A stretch of DNA of 64,000 nt, from the NCBI RefSeq assembly GCF_019312595.1, contig NZ_JAHWDQ010000001.1, positions 1,614,926-1,678,925 on the forward strand, read 5' to 3'. The first letter of the stretch is position 1. Each line of letters starts with the position of its first letter. Shown piece by piece: positions 10,001-17,909 of this stretch. A program made the translations under genes and the position numbers. Under the pieces are notes generated by a model. That model did no database searches and was not told the DNA's origin. It was given only the letters and a program-made list of their open reading frames with translations. Origin of the DNA: Zhongshania aquimaris. Lineage in GTDB: Bacteria > Pseudomonadota > Gammaproteobacteria > Pseudomonadales > Spongiibacteraceae.

Positions 10001-10390
10001 GCCGGGATCGGCTAAATCAATTTTGCCATCTTCGTCATTGTCTATGCCGTCAGAACATTGCGCGTCTGCTACTACCGGATCGGTTTCGTCATTGTCGCTA
10101 ATGTTCGCGCAACCGGGGTCGGCCAAATCGATTTTGCCGTCCAGGTCATTGTCGATCCCGTCAGCACATTGCGCCAATGGCGCAGGATCCGTTTCGTCGG
10201 TATCACTCGCGCTACTGCAACCGGGGTCGGCGGGAAAGTCGATCAAATTGTCACCGTCGTTATCGCGGTTGTCAGAACACGCCGCAGGCGTCGGGTTAGA
10301 GCGTGGGGTGGTAGATACGGAATCACCGCCACAGGCCGCCAATAAGAAAGTGATACTGAGCGCAACTAAGGCTCTGGATATATACAACAT
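7073..10390 (-). CDS. Lipoprotein with seven Asp-rich (calcium-type) repeats and an M19-like metallohydrolase domain
   Basis: About 1105 aa. I chose the ATG at 10390 because GGGAG lies 8 bases before it and the protein then opens with a lipoprotein signal ending in LLAAC (Cys20). Seven repeats of about 35 aa follow, each with a DNDxDGKID-like loop, ADPGC and DNDETDP, typical of thrombospondin-3/EF-like calcium loops, plus conserved Cys pairs. Next comes a domain with lectin-like features, then a hydrolase core: DAHVHIS (HxH), [18 protein letters not shown] and [10 protein letters not shown], matching in order the metal sites of M19 dipeptidase and amidohydrolase barrels. Probably an outer-membrane or surface hydrolase held by calcium-stiffened repeats. 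Substrate unknown. Monocistronic, with its own terminator. Confidence 0.72.
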   Translation of the reverse strand: MLYISRALVALSITFLLAACGGDSVSTTPRSNPTPAACSDNRDNDGDNLIDFPADPGCSSASDTDETDPAPLAQCADGIDNDLDGKIDLADPGCANISDNDETDPVVADAQCSDGIDNDEDGKIDLADPGCTSPSDNDEIDPVTPPECSDGIDNDEDGKVDSADPGCDSVGDNDETDPVPAALCADGIDNDSDGKIDLADPGCDSAADNDETDPVPAAQCADGVDNDSDGKIDLADPGCDSATDNDETDPVAPVQCADGIDNDLDGKIDLADDGCADAADDNEDNRLTRYDLSNACWAIKDNASGQYLAADGAGYRASAADVAGAEPFYLKPTALGKYMIYSASRELVAAAGNGNLANVAIAAATDNAEWTVLAVGDTTDYPATPAINVEPSAEQVTLWQEFQDPLVRSNAFTIGSDVTARELIVDGSGAAKTAANADGNLDSFSFETTSGCANFPEAQSNFTGEPFKGTQPDGSVLGHADAHVHISATEFLGGGHWGHPFHKFGVEHALGNCSGAHGETGHLDLIGGLFTQDVDGHATDGYPSFSDWPSRDNLTHEAIYWKWIERAWAGGLRVIVNDLVDNETLCELQRNVSSDPLRDCNSMNNAGRQAGTMYAMENYIDAQYGGPGKGFFQIVHTPSKARSVIEDGKIAVVLGIEISNLFDCKVKYNPLRQLGPEEEPSDNSGFLENKYNCTTEEGKPNSILTQMQRIKDWGVRQIISIHEFDNAFGGNGIFDGLILNLGNRENSGGVPSGDIAGLLDLFSGQPNQSQFESLIANLPNTELPTGEWWTTYNCPIEGVTPGFSGYLWGSSGGAVQSYLPQPPCIPTGQGGRSGGSTPCYPADINQCNARWMTPAGLYTYSKMMELGFLFDWDHMEMGMKTQALELAEAQTPAYPFVSTHGTFGGTTIDQATRMLANGGFLYPSNGSSRGFREDMDETAGIYTAAMALRAAKGLEPLLFGFGYGTDTNGLSAQSGPRNNPENPITYPFTLFDGEPFTSLTGFANVQPIVFSQPASANVDGEVVRTWHEDVDGNAHYGMLADFVEEVVIDSDKPAQQTKHLFNSAEAYLRTWELTEASSAAIQGRGGVINPGGILRPAPPEGSFAP
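9535..10279 (-). repeat. Seven tandem coding repeats of about 106 bp
   Basis: Within the lipoprotein gene, seven in-frame units code for [24 protein letters not shown] modules. Units 2, 5, 6 and 7 are nearly the same in protein and close in DNA, which suggests recent expansion by slippage or recombination. The first and last units are the most diverged. Confidence 0.9.
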
Positions 10391-10732
10391 CGGTGGTGCT
10401 CCCATAATTATTCTAGCACTGCGGCGACGGGTGGAACTGACCACAGCGGTTCTCAGGGCATTACTAAGCTATAGCCTAGCACTAGTTTTGCTAAATTGCG
10501 GGCGCTAAACGCGGCACAAAATCACATTATAATCACAAAGTGTCATAGCCACACTAACCAGCGCCACTGCCTGAGCAGTATCTAGTAAAAAAACCACACT
10601 GATCGATAAGGTATTGTGAATTGACTAGGTGAACTTACGGGCTTACCGGCTTAGCCGCAATTGAGGCAACAAACCACATTACAAGCGCAAAAAGTGGCTT
10701 CCAAAGATTAAAAACAATGGGGAGTATTGATG
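10391..10732. other. Intergenic stretch upstream of the repeat lipoprotein
   Basis: About 340 bases between the lipoprotein start (minus strand) and the hairpins beyond the SBF transporter. It should contain the lipoprotein promoter. I see no ORF with coding character or recognised RNA. Confidence 0.3.
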
Positions 10733-10757
10733 GCCGACTAATGATTTAGTAGTCGGC
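10733..10757. other. Short perfect hairpin
   Basis: GCCGACTA at 10733-10740 and TAGTCGGC at 10750-10757 make an 8-bp stem with a 9-base loop. No U-tract follows on either strand. It may add to transcription termination downstream of the SBF transporter gene. Confidence 0.35.
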
Positions 10758-10775
10758 TGGGTCTTTGAAGATAAT

Positions 10776-10811
10776 GTCTAGCGGACTGTCTTGCGAAGCT
10801 CATCGCTAGAC
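10776..10811 (-). terminator. Stem-loop downstream of the SBF transporter
   Basis: GTCTAGCG at 10776-10783 pairs with CGCTAGAC at 10804-10811 across a 20-base loop. On the minus strand it starts about 10 bases after the transporter stop codon at 10821. It lacks a strong U-tract, so the call is tentative. Confidence 0.4.
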
Positions 10812-10820
10812 GCCCTATGA

Positions 10821-11693
10821 CTAAATCGCTTTTGCTGGAATAGCAGACCGCCCAAATGCAACCAAGCCCGCGCCATACGCGTACATAGTTAAGCCGTATA
10901 CCATTGACGGAATTGCCATCTCCTGCGAACCAAGAATTGTGGTCGCTACCAGAATGCCGATAGTACTGTTTTTGATTCCCAGCTCTACCGCGATGGCCAC
11001 CTGATCACCTTTTGCCACACCCGCAAGGCGCGCAATACCAAAGCCAGCGCCTATTCCCAGGATATTAAGAAGTAGGCAAGCGGGCCCCGCTTGTATCAAC
11101 AGCTCTAAAAGATGATCGCGCAGCCCGTAGGAGATAATGACGATTAATACCAGCAGTACCAATGCACCGAAACCATTCAGTGGTTTTTCAGCGCGCAGGG
11201 CTAGCATCGGCGCTTTGGCGCGAATGAGCATACCAATGCCAGTGGGTAGCAAGACAATAATGACTAACATGGTAATCGTGTCGACAACCGGCATTGTGAC
11301 ATCCGCCGACTTACCGAGCTGCCAGCTCAGCGCTTGGTTCACCAATAGCGGTAAAGTCATAATCGTCGCGATGCTAGCAATGGCGGTCACCACTATTGAT
11401 AAGGCCACATTCCCTCTGGCTAAGTAGGTAATCACATTAGACGTCGCCCCGCCGGGGCACGCCGCCAATATCACCAAGCCAACGGCAATCGCCGGCGGTA
11501 GCCCTAAGCCCCACGCCACCAAAAATCCCAGCGCAGGCAAAACCACCAATTGCCCAATACTTCCCACTATTGCTGCACGAGGATGCTTGGCCTCCTTTGC
11601 AAAATCGCCAAGCGTTAAACCAAGACCCATGCCAATCATGATAATAAAAAGGGAAACCGGTAGACCGATACTAATAAACAGACTCTGTCCCAT
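10821..11693 (-). CDS. Bile acid:sodium symporter (SBF/BASS) family transporter
   Basis: 290 aa with about nine or ten hydrophobic helices. The GLTLGDF segment near residue 25-32 and CPGGATSNVITYLARGNVAL near 79-98 are the family's conserved sodium-site motifs, and VELGIKNSTIGI is the second crossover region. These inner-membrane carriers bring in organic anions such as bile acids, pantoate or keto acids with sodium. The gene stands between a lipoprotein and a dehydrogenase gene, all on the minus strand with gaps over 100 bases, so an operon is not certain. The substrate is unknown. Confidence 0.88.
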   Translation of the reverse strand: MGQSLFISIGLPVSLFIIMIGMGLGLTLGDFAKEAKHPRAAIVGSIGQLVVLPALGFLVAWGLGLPPAIAVGLVILAACPGGATSNVITYLARGNVALSIVVTAIASIATIMTLPLLVNQALSWQLGKSADVTMPVVDTITMLVIIVLLPTGIGMLIRAKAPMLALRAEKPLNGFGALVLLVLIVIISYGLRDHLLELLIQAGPACLLLNILGIGAGFGIARLAGVAKGDQVAIAVELGIKNSTIGILVATTILGSQEMAIPSMVYGLTMYAYGAGLVAFGRSAIPAKAI

Positions 11694-11808
11694 CTTTCTT
11701 TTGCCTTATTGTTATAACCGAATTGTTTAGAACGCTAGTGTAGAGTGAAACGCGGCCTTTATCTGTTACAAAGGTGACAAATTTGTTTAGTTCGCAGTCG
11801 CCCGAGAC

Positions 11809-12774
11809 TTAGCGTTCGCTCTGACTTATCCAGCTCTGCAGATCAAGCCATAAGCGCTCTGCAACATCGGAATCATTTGCCTCTGCACTGGCCACAGCGA
11901 CCTGCATATTGCGATAGTAGGCACCAGAAACTAATTCGTCTTTGGCGGCAGTGGCGCAATGAATTTGTGTTTGCGCGCCCTGCTTTGGCGTTTTCATAAA
12001 AAAGCGTTCAATCGGCGCCAAAGCGTTTCGCACCGCCGCAATCGAGCCAGTGCCCGCCAGCCCCTTGTCCGCCACATTGGTGTATACCGCGCCCGGATGC
12101 AGGCAATAACTAGTAATACCATCTCTCGCAAAATGCCTATCAATACTGCGTGTTAAATGCACCAGAGCCAGCTTTGACTGCCCATAGGCATTCCAGGAAT
12201 TATAGGGTCGTCGCGGTTGAATAAACTCGCTATTCAGACCTCGGCTGTGCAGCTGTGACACGACATTCACAATGCGACTGTCACCGGAAGTCGCGGCCGA
12301 GGCTTGCAGTAAAGGCAATAGGCGATACGTTAAATGTGCCGAGCCCAAATAATTAACCCGCCATTGAATCTCAAAACCATCGCCGCTTAATGTTGGCGAA
12401 GTCCATCTCGACATGAGATCAAGATGAATACCCGCATTATTTATTAGCACATCTAAGGCTAAGCCCGCTGTTTTATAGGCTTGGACAAAGGCTTCAACAG
12501 AATCATAGCTCGCTAAATCCAGATCAAAGGCATGCATATGTGGATGATAGGAAGCTGCCAATTGCTGGCGTAGAGCATCGGCAATCACCGCGCTATTCTT
12601 GCGCACCGTTACTGATACCACCGCGCCCTGCTCCAGTAGCTGCAAGGCGGTAGCATAGCCCAATGAGCCTTCGGCACAGCCGGTCACAATAAAATGACGC
12701 CCTTGCAATTTGAACGTTTCCGCCATTTTTGCGCCGCTTACAAAGCCCTGTATTTTTCCAAACATGCCCGTCAT
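11809..12774 (-). CDS. Short-chain dehydrogenase/reductase (SDR family)
   Basis: 321 aa. A Rossmann N-terminus has VTGCAEGSLGYATA (about 32-45; the family's TGxxxGxG, here TGCAEGSLG), DLDLASYDS, the NNAG motif (LINNAGIHL) and the catalytic YGQSK pair with an upstream Ser. The length and layout resemble retinol-dehydrogenase/WW-oxidoreductase-like SDRs more than FabG. It would oxidise or reduce an alcohol or carbonyl group with NADP(H) in the cytoplasm. Translation may start at 12774 or at a later Met (MAETF, codon 17), which gives a more usual N-terminus. Substrate unknown. Confidence 0.85.
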   Translation of the reverse strand: MTGMFGKIQGFVSGAKMAETFKLQGRHFIVTGCAEGSLGYATALQLLEQGAVVSVTVRKNSAVIADALRQQLAASYHPHMHAFDLDLASYDSVEAFVQAYKTAGLALDVLINNAGIHLDLMSRWTSPTLSGDGFEIQWRVNYLGSAHLTYRLLPLLQASAATSGDSRIVNVVSQLHSRGLNSEFIQPRRPYNSWNAYGQSKLALVHLTRSIDRHFARDGITSYCLHPGAVYTNVADKGLAGTGSIAAVRNALAPIERFFMKTPKQGAQTQIHCATAAKDELVSGAYYRNMQVAVASAEANDSDVAERLWLDLQSWISQSER

Positions 12775-12913
12775 AATCCCTTGCTATAAGCTTAAATTAA
12801 TGTCTCAAGCTCTCTTGCACGAACCGCGATCGCAGTAAATTTTGATTGATGTGCAGTAGTCGCAGCGTAATCTAGTCTAATACCAGCAATCAACGAGCAA
12901 TCTCTTCGAGCCC

Positions 12914-13144
12914 ATGATTACACAAAGCAAAGACAAGCTACTCAGTAAATATCGCACACGCATCCGCGAAGGCGCCATCGCCAATGCTAAGAAGCAACTG
13001 GCACTTCGAGGTATCACCGCTGCGGAATTAGATCCCGATGAGCTGGAAATTCTGGTACATGACGAGGAAGTGAAGCTGCGGGGAAGGCTTAAGAATTATA
13101 GCCTTGCCGCGCTTATTGCGGCATTAACACTGGGCCACTTTTAA
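12914..13144 (+). CDS. Small conserved-looking protein, first gene of a three-gene operon
   Basis: 76 aa, charged and helical for its first 65 residues, with a short hydrophobic end. I do not recognise it. Its stop codon overlaps the start of the next gene (TAATG), so the two are translationally coupled; this supports a real gene. Its job is likely linked to the membrane protein and YaaW-like protein that follow. Confidence 0.6.
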   Translation: MITQSKDKLLSKYRTRIREGAIANAKKQLALRGITAAELDPDELEILVHDEEVKLRGRLKNYSLAALIAALTLGHF

Positions 13145-13566
13145 TGTTGATCCCCTTACTGCGCAGCGGTGTGCTGTATATGATTTGGCGGCGCCATATT
13201 AAGCAGCGCGCGCTAGGGATCATCGCGACGGTGCTCTTTGTGCTGGCGGTGAATTTAATTCACTCAGAAGCCCTGGCTTTTTTCAGCGCCACAGATAAAT
13301 CGACTTTAGCCCCATTCGCTTTCTACTTTCGATGGCTGGCATGGTTAGCAGCAGGCGTTAGCTATCTGTGGTTTGTTGAACGCAAAATAGCCAAAACCGC
13401 TGAAGCCCAAAGAAATGCCTCCAGTAAAAAAAACCAACCACAAAACAAGCCAAAAGCAGAGCCAATTGAACAGCACGATGGTTTCGACAGCTTGCGCCAT
13501 AACACGCCCTTGCGCTCGCGAGCAGACATTATGCTAGAACGGAAAAAGCGTGATAAGCCAGACTGA
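13144..13566 (+). CDS. Small membrane protein with charged cytoplasmic tail
   Basis: 140 aa. Two hydrophobic segments (about residues 23-42 and 58-76) are followed by a Lys/Gln-rich tail that is probably disordered and cytoplasmic. The ATG overlaps the previous stop, and its own end overlaps the next gene by 17 bases. It is not a family I can name. The tight overlaps suggest a complex or shared role with the neighbours. Confidence 0.6.
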   Translation: MLIPLLRSGVLYMIWRRHIKQRALGIIATVLFVLAVNLIHSEALAFFSATDKSTLAPFAFYFRWLAWLAAGVSYLWFVERKIAKTAEAQRNASSKKNQPQNKPKAEPIEQHDGFDSLRHNTPLRSRADIMLERKKRDKPD

Positions 13567-14287
13567 ACTTAAACACCTCATTACAGATTGGGACGAGCGC
13601 GACAAAACCATTCTGGCCATACTCTGCGATCTCGGCGAAAACAACACCGCGACTGATGCTATCGTCGACAAGATACGGTGGATGTACAACTCGCGAACGA
13701 GGCACCGTATTACACGGAATTTTAAGCGCGTAACAAGACAAGATAGTAGTGAAGAAATGCCATGCCCAAGCTACGAGACACTGCTCGCTGGCGCGGCAAA
13801 AAAGCTACGCATTCACAAACACTGCAAGACGGTGGACGAATACGAACGTTATATTCCTCAAGCTATTATCATTGCGGCACTTGCGAAAATGAACCCCGCG
13901 CAACGAGACCGATTTTTTAGCGAAGAATTTAACGCGACACCAATGTGGGACGCCGCAGGAATCAAAAGCCGCAACATCACGGGCCTACGCACGGCGGCAA
14001 GCGTATTAGCGCTGGCCAATGCATCTGGCTATGCGGTGTATGCAGGCGCGACCACCGCGCTTGGTTTTGCCACCCACGCCATGGGCATCACCCTACCCTA
14101 TGCCGCGTATACCGGATTATCTGCAACCATCGCCCAACTCATTGGCCCACCAGGCTGGCTCGCGCTAGCGACGTATAGCTTTTTTAAAGTCACCGGCACC
14201 GACTGGAATAAATTAATGCCGGTGCTGCTGACCATTATCGCCACAAAACATCGCTATGACATTTTGGCTCGCGGTCACACTCAATAA
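13550..14287 (+). CDS. YaaW/UPF0174-like protein
   Basis: 245 aa from a GTG start, with GGAA 5-8 bases ahead and a 17-base overlap with the preceding gene. The C-terminal third has a glycine- and alanine-rich hydrophobic signature (ANASGYAVYAGATTALGFAT, then GITLPYAAYTG and IGPPGWLAL) that matches E. coli YaaW and relatives. The N-terminal half is polar and helical. The family has no firm function; the hydrophobic hairpins suggest membrane association. Last gene of a three-gene operon. Confidence 0.7.
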   Translation: MISQTELKHLITDWDERDKTILAILCDLGENNTATDAIVDKIRWMYNSRTRHRITRNFKRVTRQDSSEEMPCPSYETLLAGAAKKLRIHKHCKTVDEYERYIPQAIIIAALAKMNPAQRDRFFSEEFNATPMWDAAGIKSRNITGLRTAASVLALANASGYAVYAGATTALGFATHAMGITLPYAAYTGLSATIAQLIGPPGWLALATYSFFKVTGTDWNKLMPVLLTIIATKHRYDILARGHTQ

Positions 14288-14622
14288 GCCCAGCAAGTTC
14301 AATATCGCAGACAGAACTCAGATAAAAACCCCGTTAATTATCGCGATAGGCATTAACTTCAACTTCTGAATAATCCTGCTATCCGCACAATATCTAGCCG
14401 TCGAAACAAATCTCAAACTGTATTTTCATCCACAAAATGTCCGCTTTGGTCGACGAATGTTAAAACCGAAATGTATTGTGCAAAGAAGCGCCGTTGTTGA
14501 TAAGAGCGGACCGTCAAAAATCCAAATATGATGAAATATGGTAGGTTTTTTACAGCCTCAACGCTTGGGTAATGTTCGGCAAACCGCAGGTTTTGGAGTC
14601 GCACTGACCTATTTGCTGCAAC
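14288..14622. other. Intergenic stretch before the toxin-antitoxin module
   Basis: About 330 bases, more AT-rich than the genes upstream. I see no gene or RNA. Open frames here have no ribosome-binding site or coding character. Confidence 0.35.
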
Positions 14623-14651
14623 TTGCCTCATTTGTGGCATATTGCTACAAT
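14623..14651 (+). promoter_or_regulatory. Sigma-70 promoter of the toxin-antitoxin operon
   Basis: TTGCCT at 14623-14628, a 17-base spacer and TACAAT at 14646-14651 form a good promoter. The -10 box lies within the dyad at 14641-14664, and the GTG start of the antitoxin follows at 14685. Confidence 0.65.
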
Positions 14652-14664
14652 ATTAGCAATATTG
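14641..14664 (+). promoter_or_regulatory. Palindromic operator over the toxin-antitoxin promoter
   Basis: Two interlocked dyads: ATTGCTA/TAGCAAT (14641-14647 and 14654-14660) and CAATATT-AGC-AATATTG (14648-14664). They cover the -10 box. Antitoxin binding to such sites, usually as a complex with toxin, is the known mode of autorepression for this class. Confidence 0.6.
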
Positions 14665-14684
14665 ACCCCAAAGAGGATATAACA

Positions 14685-14906
14685 GTGGCAACTACTAGCA
14701 TACGATTAGACCAAGACCTTATTGATAAAGCCACTATTATGGCAAGGGCTCTGAACCGAACACCACCCAAGCAAATTGAGCATTGGGCTAAAATTGGTGA
14801 AATGATGGAAGACAACCCGGATTTGCCATACGAGTTCGTTAAGCAAGCAATAATTGCGAAAGCTGAAAAAGAGGCTGGAAAACTAGAGAGCTACGATTTT
14901 GGCTAA
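14685..14906 (+). CDS. ParD-like antitoxin
   Basis: About 73 aa from a GTG at 14685 with AAGAGG about 8 bases upstream; a longer frame from 14538 would run through the promoter and operator and is unlikely. The N-terminus (TSIRLDQDLIDKA) fits a ribbon-helix-helix DNA-binding fold, and PPKQIEHWAKIGEMMEDNPDLP matches the conserved stretch of the ParD-like/DUF3423 antitoxins. The basic, Lys-rich C-terminus should wrap the toxin. Its stop overlaps the toxin start by 8 bases, so the two are coupled. Confidence 0.88.
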   Translation: MATTSIRLDQDLIDKATIMARALNRTPPKQIEHWAKIGEMMEDNPDLPYEFVKQAIIAKAEKEAGKLESYDFG

Positions 14907-15189
14907 GGCAACTGGTGTTTTACAAACTCCGAGTTTCAAAAAAGCTGTAAAGAAACTTAAGCCCAATCAAAAGAAAGATCTGGATAATGCCATTAAAGAA
15001 CTAATGTCGAAACCGACGCTTGGTGAGCAGAAAAAAGGAGATCTCTCTTTTTTGCGTGTACACAAATTCAAGATGAGTAAGCAGCTTACACTATTAGGAT
15101 ACAGTTTTAATGATGGCACGCTGACTCTTGAATTAATGGCACTTGGTTCACATGAAAATTTTTACCGCGATATCAAACGCAGCACCTAA
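14899..15189 (+). CDS. RelE/ParE family toxin
   Basis: 96 aa, starting with TTG inside the antitoxin gene. The fold signature is clear: FKKAVKKLKPNQKKDLDNAIKELMS forms the N-terminal helical hairpin, then KGDLSFLRVHKFK, and LTLLGYSFNDGTLTLELMALGSHENFYRDI as the closing beta strands with the final GSHENFYRD typical of this branch. Relatives are ribosome-dependent mRNA endonucleases or gyrase poisons; sequence alone does not decide which. Active alone, it should be inhibited by the upstream ParD-like antitoxin. Confidence 0.88.
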   Translation: MAKATGVLQTPSFKKAVKKLKPNQKKDLDNAIKELMSKPTLGEQKKGDLSFLRVHKFKMSKQLTLLGYSFNDGTLTLELMALGSHENFYRDIKRST

Positions 15190-15251
15190 AGTCGTAACGC
15201 TCGCCGCAGCCGCGCCGCTTTTTGGCGTCGGCCTGCCGGCGCTTGTTATGT

Positions 15252-16235
15252 CTATTTTTGATACTGCTCGTCAATTTCTTCAGCAATTTTTGCGAATGCT
15301 TCATGCTCGTTACGGAGATATGACCAGTATATGCGAGCATCTGGCTCTTCCATTGACTCACTGTTGCCGGATAAATAGCCTTCTACTCTCTCTATTGCAT
15401 GAAAGTATTGGTCAAGATCGAATTTGGTATATTCGCCAAGCTCGTTCCTCTCTTCCATTGCGCATTGGAAATTTTCGTACGTCTCTTTTAGCATTCTAGG
15501 ATTAGCTTGCCCAAATTCCCGGTCACCTGACGAATGAGCCCAAATACCTTGGCCTATTTTTTCGAAGAAGTAACCCATGGCCGACGGAAAAACATCTCGG
15601 AGTCGTGACTCTTTAAACCTATCCTTATGCATTTTATCGGCCTCTGCTAATCTATTTGCGATTTCCGTGTATCCCAAGATCACTTCGGCTAGCTGCTTTC
15701 CGACCATAGCCTGAATATCCACATTGATCATGTCAAAGCTTCTGTGTTCGGAATGCCGCAATAGGTCGAATCCATGCTTTGACATCGACACTCTCGATAT
15801 ATAGTTATGGAAACGTGTGCCCTTCTGATTCTGCTTGGTTGGGTGTCCTATCGACGCGTTACGTATACCTCTTATTTCCATAAGGATAGGCGAGGGACTG
15901 AGCTGAATATCGAAGGCCTCACTCAGGTGACGCAAGGCATCTTGCTGCAAGAAAAGGGACTGCAGCAAACCGTACGTATAAATATACTTGAGCCCAGAGT
16001 CCTTTGGGAATTCACTAACTTCATACGAGCCTATTGCGTAAATCGTGTCTCCAATAACATCAAGTGAGCTGCATATCTGATTCCAATTTGACGAATCTTG
16101 GAGTAGATCGACTTGGTATCGGTGAGTGTTGATGTGTCTTCGAATCGCTTCTTCAAGGTCACCAATTTGGCATATCAAAGTGTCAATTTCCACTTGCTGA
16201 CTGGCTCCTGGTTGTAGACATAACAGCAAATTCAA
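15252..16235 (-). CDS. Hypothetical protein with HEPN-type RNxxxxH motif
   Basis: Up to 327 aa from a TTG start; a GTG at about 16190 is an alternative, and neither has a strong ribosome-binding site. Not a family I can name. It appears all-helical and soluble. Residues about 121-134 read IRGIRNASIGHPTK, which contains R-N-x4-H (R125, H131), the catalytic pattern of HEPN RNases, including the polar residue after Arg. The gene converges on the toxin gene with a 62-base gap. Neighbourhood and motif suggest a defence or stress RNase. That is inference; it could instead be an unrelated helical protein. Confidence 0.6.
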   Translation of the reverse strand: MNLLLCLQPGASQQVEIDTLICQIGDLEEAIRRHINTHRYQVDLLQDSSNWNQICSSLDVIGDTIYAIGSYEVSEFPKDSGLKYIYTYGLLQSLFLQQDALRHLSEAFDIQLSPSPILMEIRGIRNASIGHPTKQNQKGTRFHNYISRVSMSKHGFDLLRHSEHRSFDMINVDIQAMVGKQLAEVILGYTEIANRLAEADKMHKDRFKESRLRDVFPSAMGYFFEKIGQGIWAHSSGDREFGQANPRMLKETYENFQCAMEERNELGEYTKFDLDQYFHAIERVEGYLSGNSESMEEPDARIYWSYLRNEHEAFAKIAEEIDEQYQK

Positions 16236-16422
16236 ATGCGTTGCGCTTTATAACTCGTGCACATAGCGAGTCTAAGCTTCAGGGTGATTAAGCAGGATAA
16301 TTCTATTTGAATCAGGGTGATAGTAAGCTTGGGATGATTTTTCATTTGTGTGCGTCCTGCATTTGATGTGGAATCCCTTTGTTCTGAGCATAATCGCTTC
16401 TCAATAAAAATCAATTGCTTAA

Positions 16423-16518
16423 GTGAATTCCATCCGAATTAGTGAGCGCCATGCTGCTGAATACGAGTTTGACCGCTTTAATATTGCCAACTACTGCATA
16501 TATGATCCGCAGCTGTAG
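16423..16518 (+). pseudogene. Short coding-like remnant
   Basis: In the 380-base gap 16236-16618, one frame of 31 codons from 16423 (GTG) to a TAG at 16516-16518 has natural-looking composition, with ISERHAAEYEFDRF and NYCIYDPQL. It could be the eroded 3' end of a lost gene or a tiny ORF. I cannot name the parent. The rest of the gap shows nothing. Confidence 0.25.
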
Positions 16519-16618
16519 GCATTGTTATAGACGACATCAGGCACCACACAACAGAGCGCACCGCATAGGAATCAGAAATTAACAGATGTAAGAAAAGAGA
16601 CTCGATCTAAAGGAAGGC

Positions 16619-17749
16619 TTACGCTGCACCAAGGTTCTGCACTGCACCAGCATAAACCCCATTCCTGCCATGTCGTTTCGCGTGGTACATATATTGATCT
16701 GCAGCTTCGATCAGCTGCTTACCGTTGAGGTCGCTACCCCAGTCACTGGTGACGCCGATGCTAAGAGGAATATCCAACTTAGTACCTTTATAGCTAAATG
16801 GCCTTGAGATGGTTTTTTTCAATTTTTCAGCAACCGCGACCACTTGTTCATTTGAGACAACACCGGTAATCACAACAACAAATTCGTCACCGCCGACTCG
16901 CGCAATCAAATCTTCTTCGCGCAGCATCGACCTCGCCCTTGCAACTACCTCAACAAGAATGGCATCTCCGGTAGCATGACCGTGGGTATCATTCACACGC
17001 TTAAAATTGTCGAGGTCAATGAATATTACTCCCACGCTCTCGTTAGCGCGCCGCCCTTTAAAAAGCGCGTACTCAAGCCTGTCTTCCAACACATGAGGCC
17101 GCAGCGCTCCCGTTAGCGAGTCTAAGTTAGCCATTTTGTACAATTCGGTCTGGGAAGCGGCTATCTCTTTAGCCAAACTCGTCACGACATTGGAAAGCCG
17201 ACCAAAGGACGTAAATATGATAATAGGTAGCCACACCGCCACCACTAAATACGCTCCCCATGTAGTCATCGAATGCATATATGTATCGACACTAACGGAT
17301 GGGCTGAGTTGAAGTGTTCCAGACATGAAACCATAGGCGACCAGACAGGTAACCGTCATTGCAGCGAACGCCAGTATTACCCCCACTCGGCAGGAATACA
17401 GCATTCCACCCAGTAAGGCACTGGTGGCCAACCACCACGTCCCGGCACCAAGCATGCCAAAATTAAATAAACCGACTACGCCGATACACCACATCAACAA
17501 TATCAGCGACCAAAATTTAAATTGGTAAGATGTCTTTCTCGCGGACGCCCAAAGGAAAATGGCATAGGCGCCAATAATAAGATGTGCGCTATACATTGGC
17601 AGCCAGCCGGTAAGCACAGAGCGCAGTGCAGAAAGTGGTCCACCGACTGCACCAACCACCGCAAAGCAGAACAAAATTTGATTTAGCGCTTTGCATCGCG
17701 CATTTTCGATGACGACATACGGGTCGATTGGTTTGATGCTATTTATCAT
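16619..17749 (-). CDS. Membrane-bound diguanylate cyclase (GGDEF)
   Basis: About 376 aa from the ATG at 17749; a GTG at 17764 is also possible. Five to six hydrophobic helices (about residues 20-195) form a membrane sensor resembling none of the named MASE domains for certain. The C-terminal GGDEF domain has an intact active site (RVGGDEFVVV) and an intact inhibitory site, RxxD (REED), exactly five residues upstream. It should make cyclic-di-GMP from two GTP and be feedback-inhibited by product. The signal is unknown. Monocistronic. Confidence 0.92.
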   Translation of the reverse strand: MINSIKPIDPYVVIENARCKALNQILFCFAVVGAVGGPLSALRSVLTGWLPMYSAHLIIGAYAIFLWASARKTSYQFKFWSLILLMWCIGVVGLFNFGMLGAGTWWLATSALLGGMLYSCRVGVILAFAAMTVTCLVAYGFMSGTLQLSPSVSVDTYMHSMTTWGAYLVVAVWLPIIIFTSFGRLSNVVTSLAKEIAASQTELYKMANLDSLTGALRPHVLEDRLEYALFKGRRANESVGVIFIDLDNFKRVNDTHGHATGDAILVEVVARARSMLREEDLIARVGGDEFVVVITGVVSNEQVVAVAEKLKKTISRPFSYKGTKLDIPLSIGVTSDWGSDLNGKQLIEAADQYMYHAKRHGRNGVYAGAVQNLGAA

Positions 17750-17909
17750 GCCCGGTGATCGCACTTTAACAGGGTGTAGGCCTTTTGATCCTATCCGAAA
17801 AACGTGAACACGTAGCTAGGTGTTTACCCCTACTTTATGCCCCAAATAGAACAGCAAATTCACAACAATATGACAATGTCACCGAAGGCAGAAAAAGTGC
17901 TTGGGGAAA

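Noticed and set aside
9535-10279. Regular repeats that could look like a CRISPR array
   Set aside because: They are in-frame protein repeats of about 106 bp with no unique spacers and no cas genes nearby.
9699-10508. Long open frame (269 codons) antisense to the repeat lipoprotein
   Set aside because: Its own repetition comes from the Asp-rich repeats on the other strand. Ser/Leu/Pro-rich low-complexity product, no ribosome-binding site, no start signal.
16232-16414. 60-codon minus-strand frame upstream of the HEPN-like gene
   Set aside because: Polar, unstructured product with no start signal; probably just non-coding sequence.
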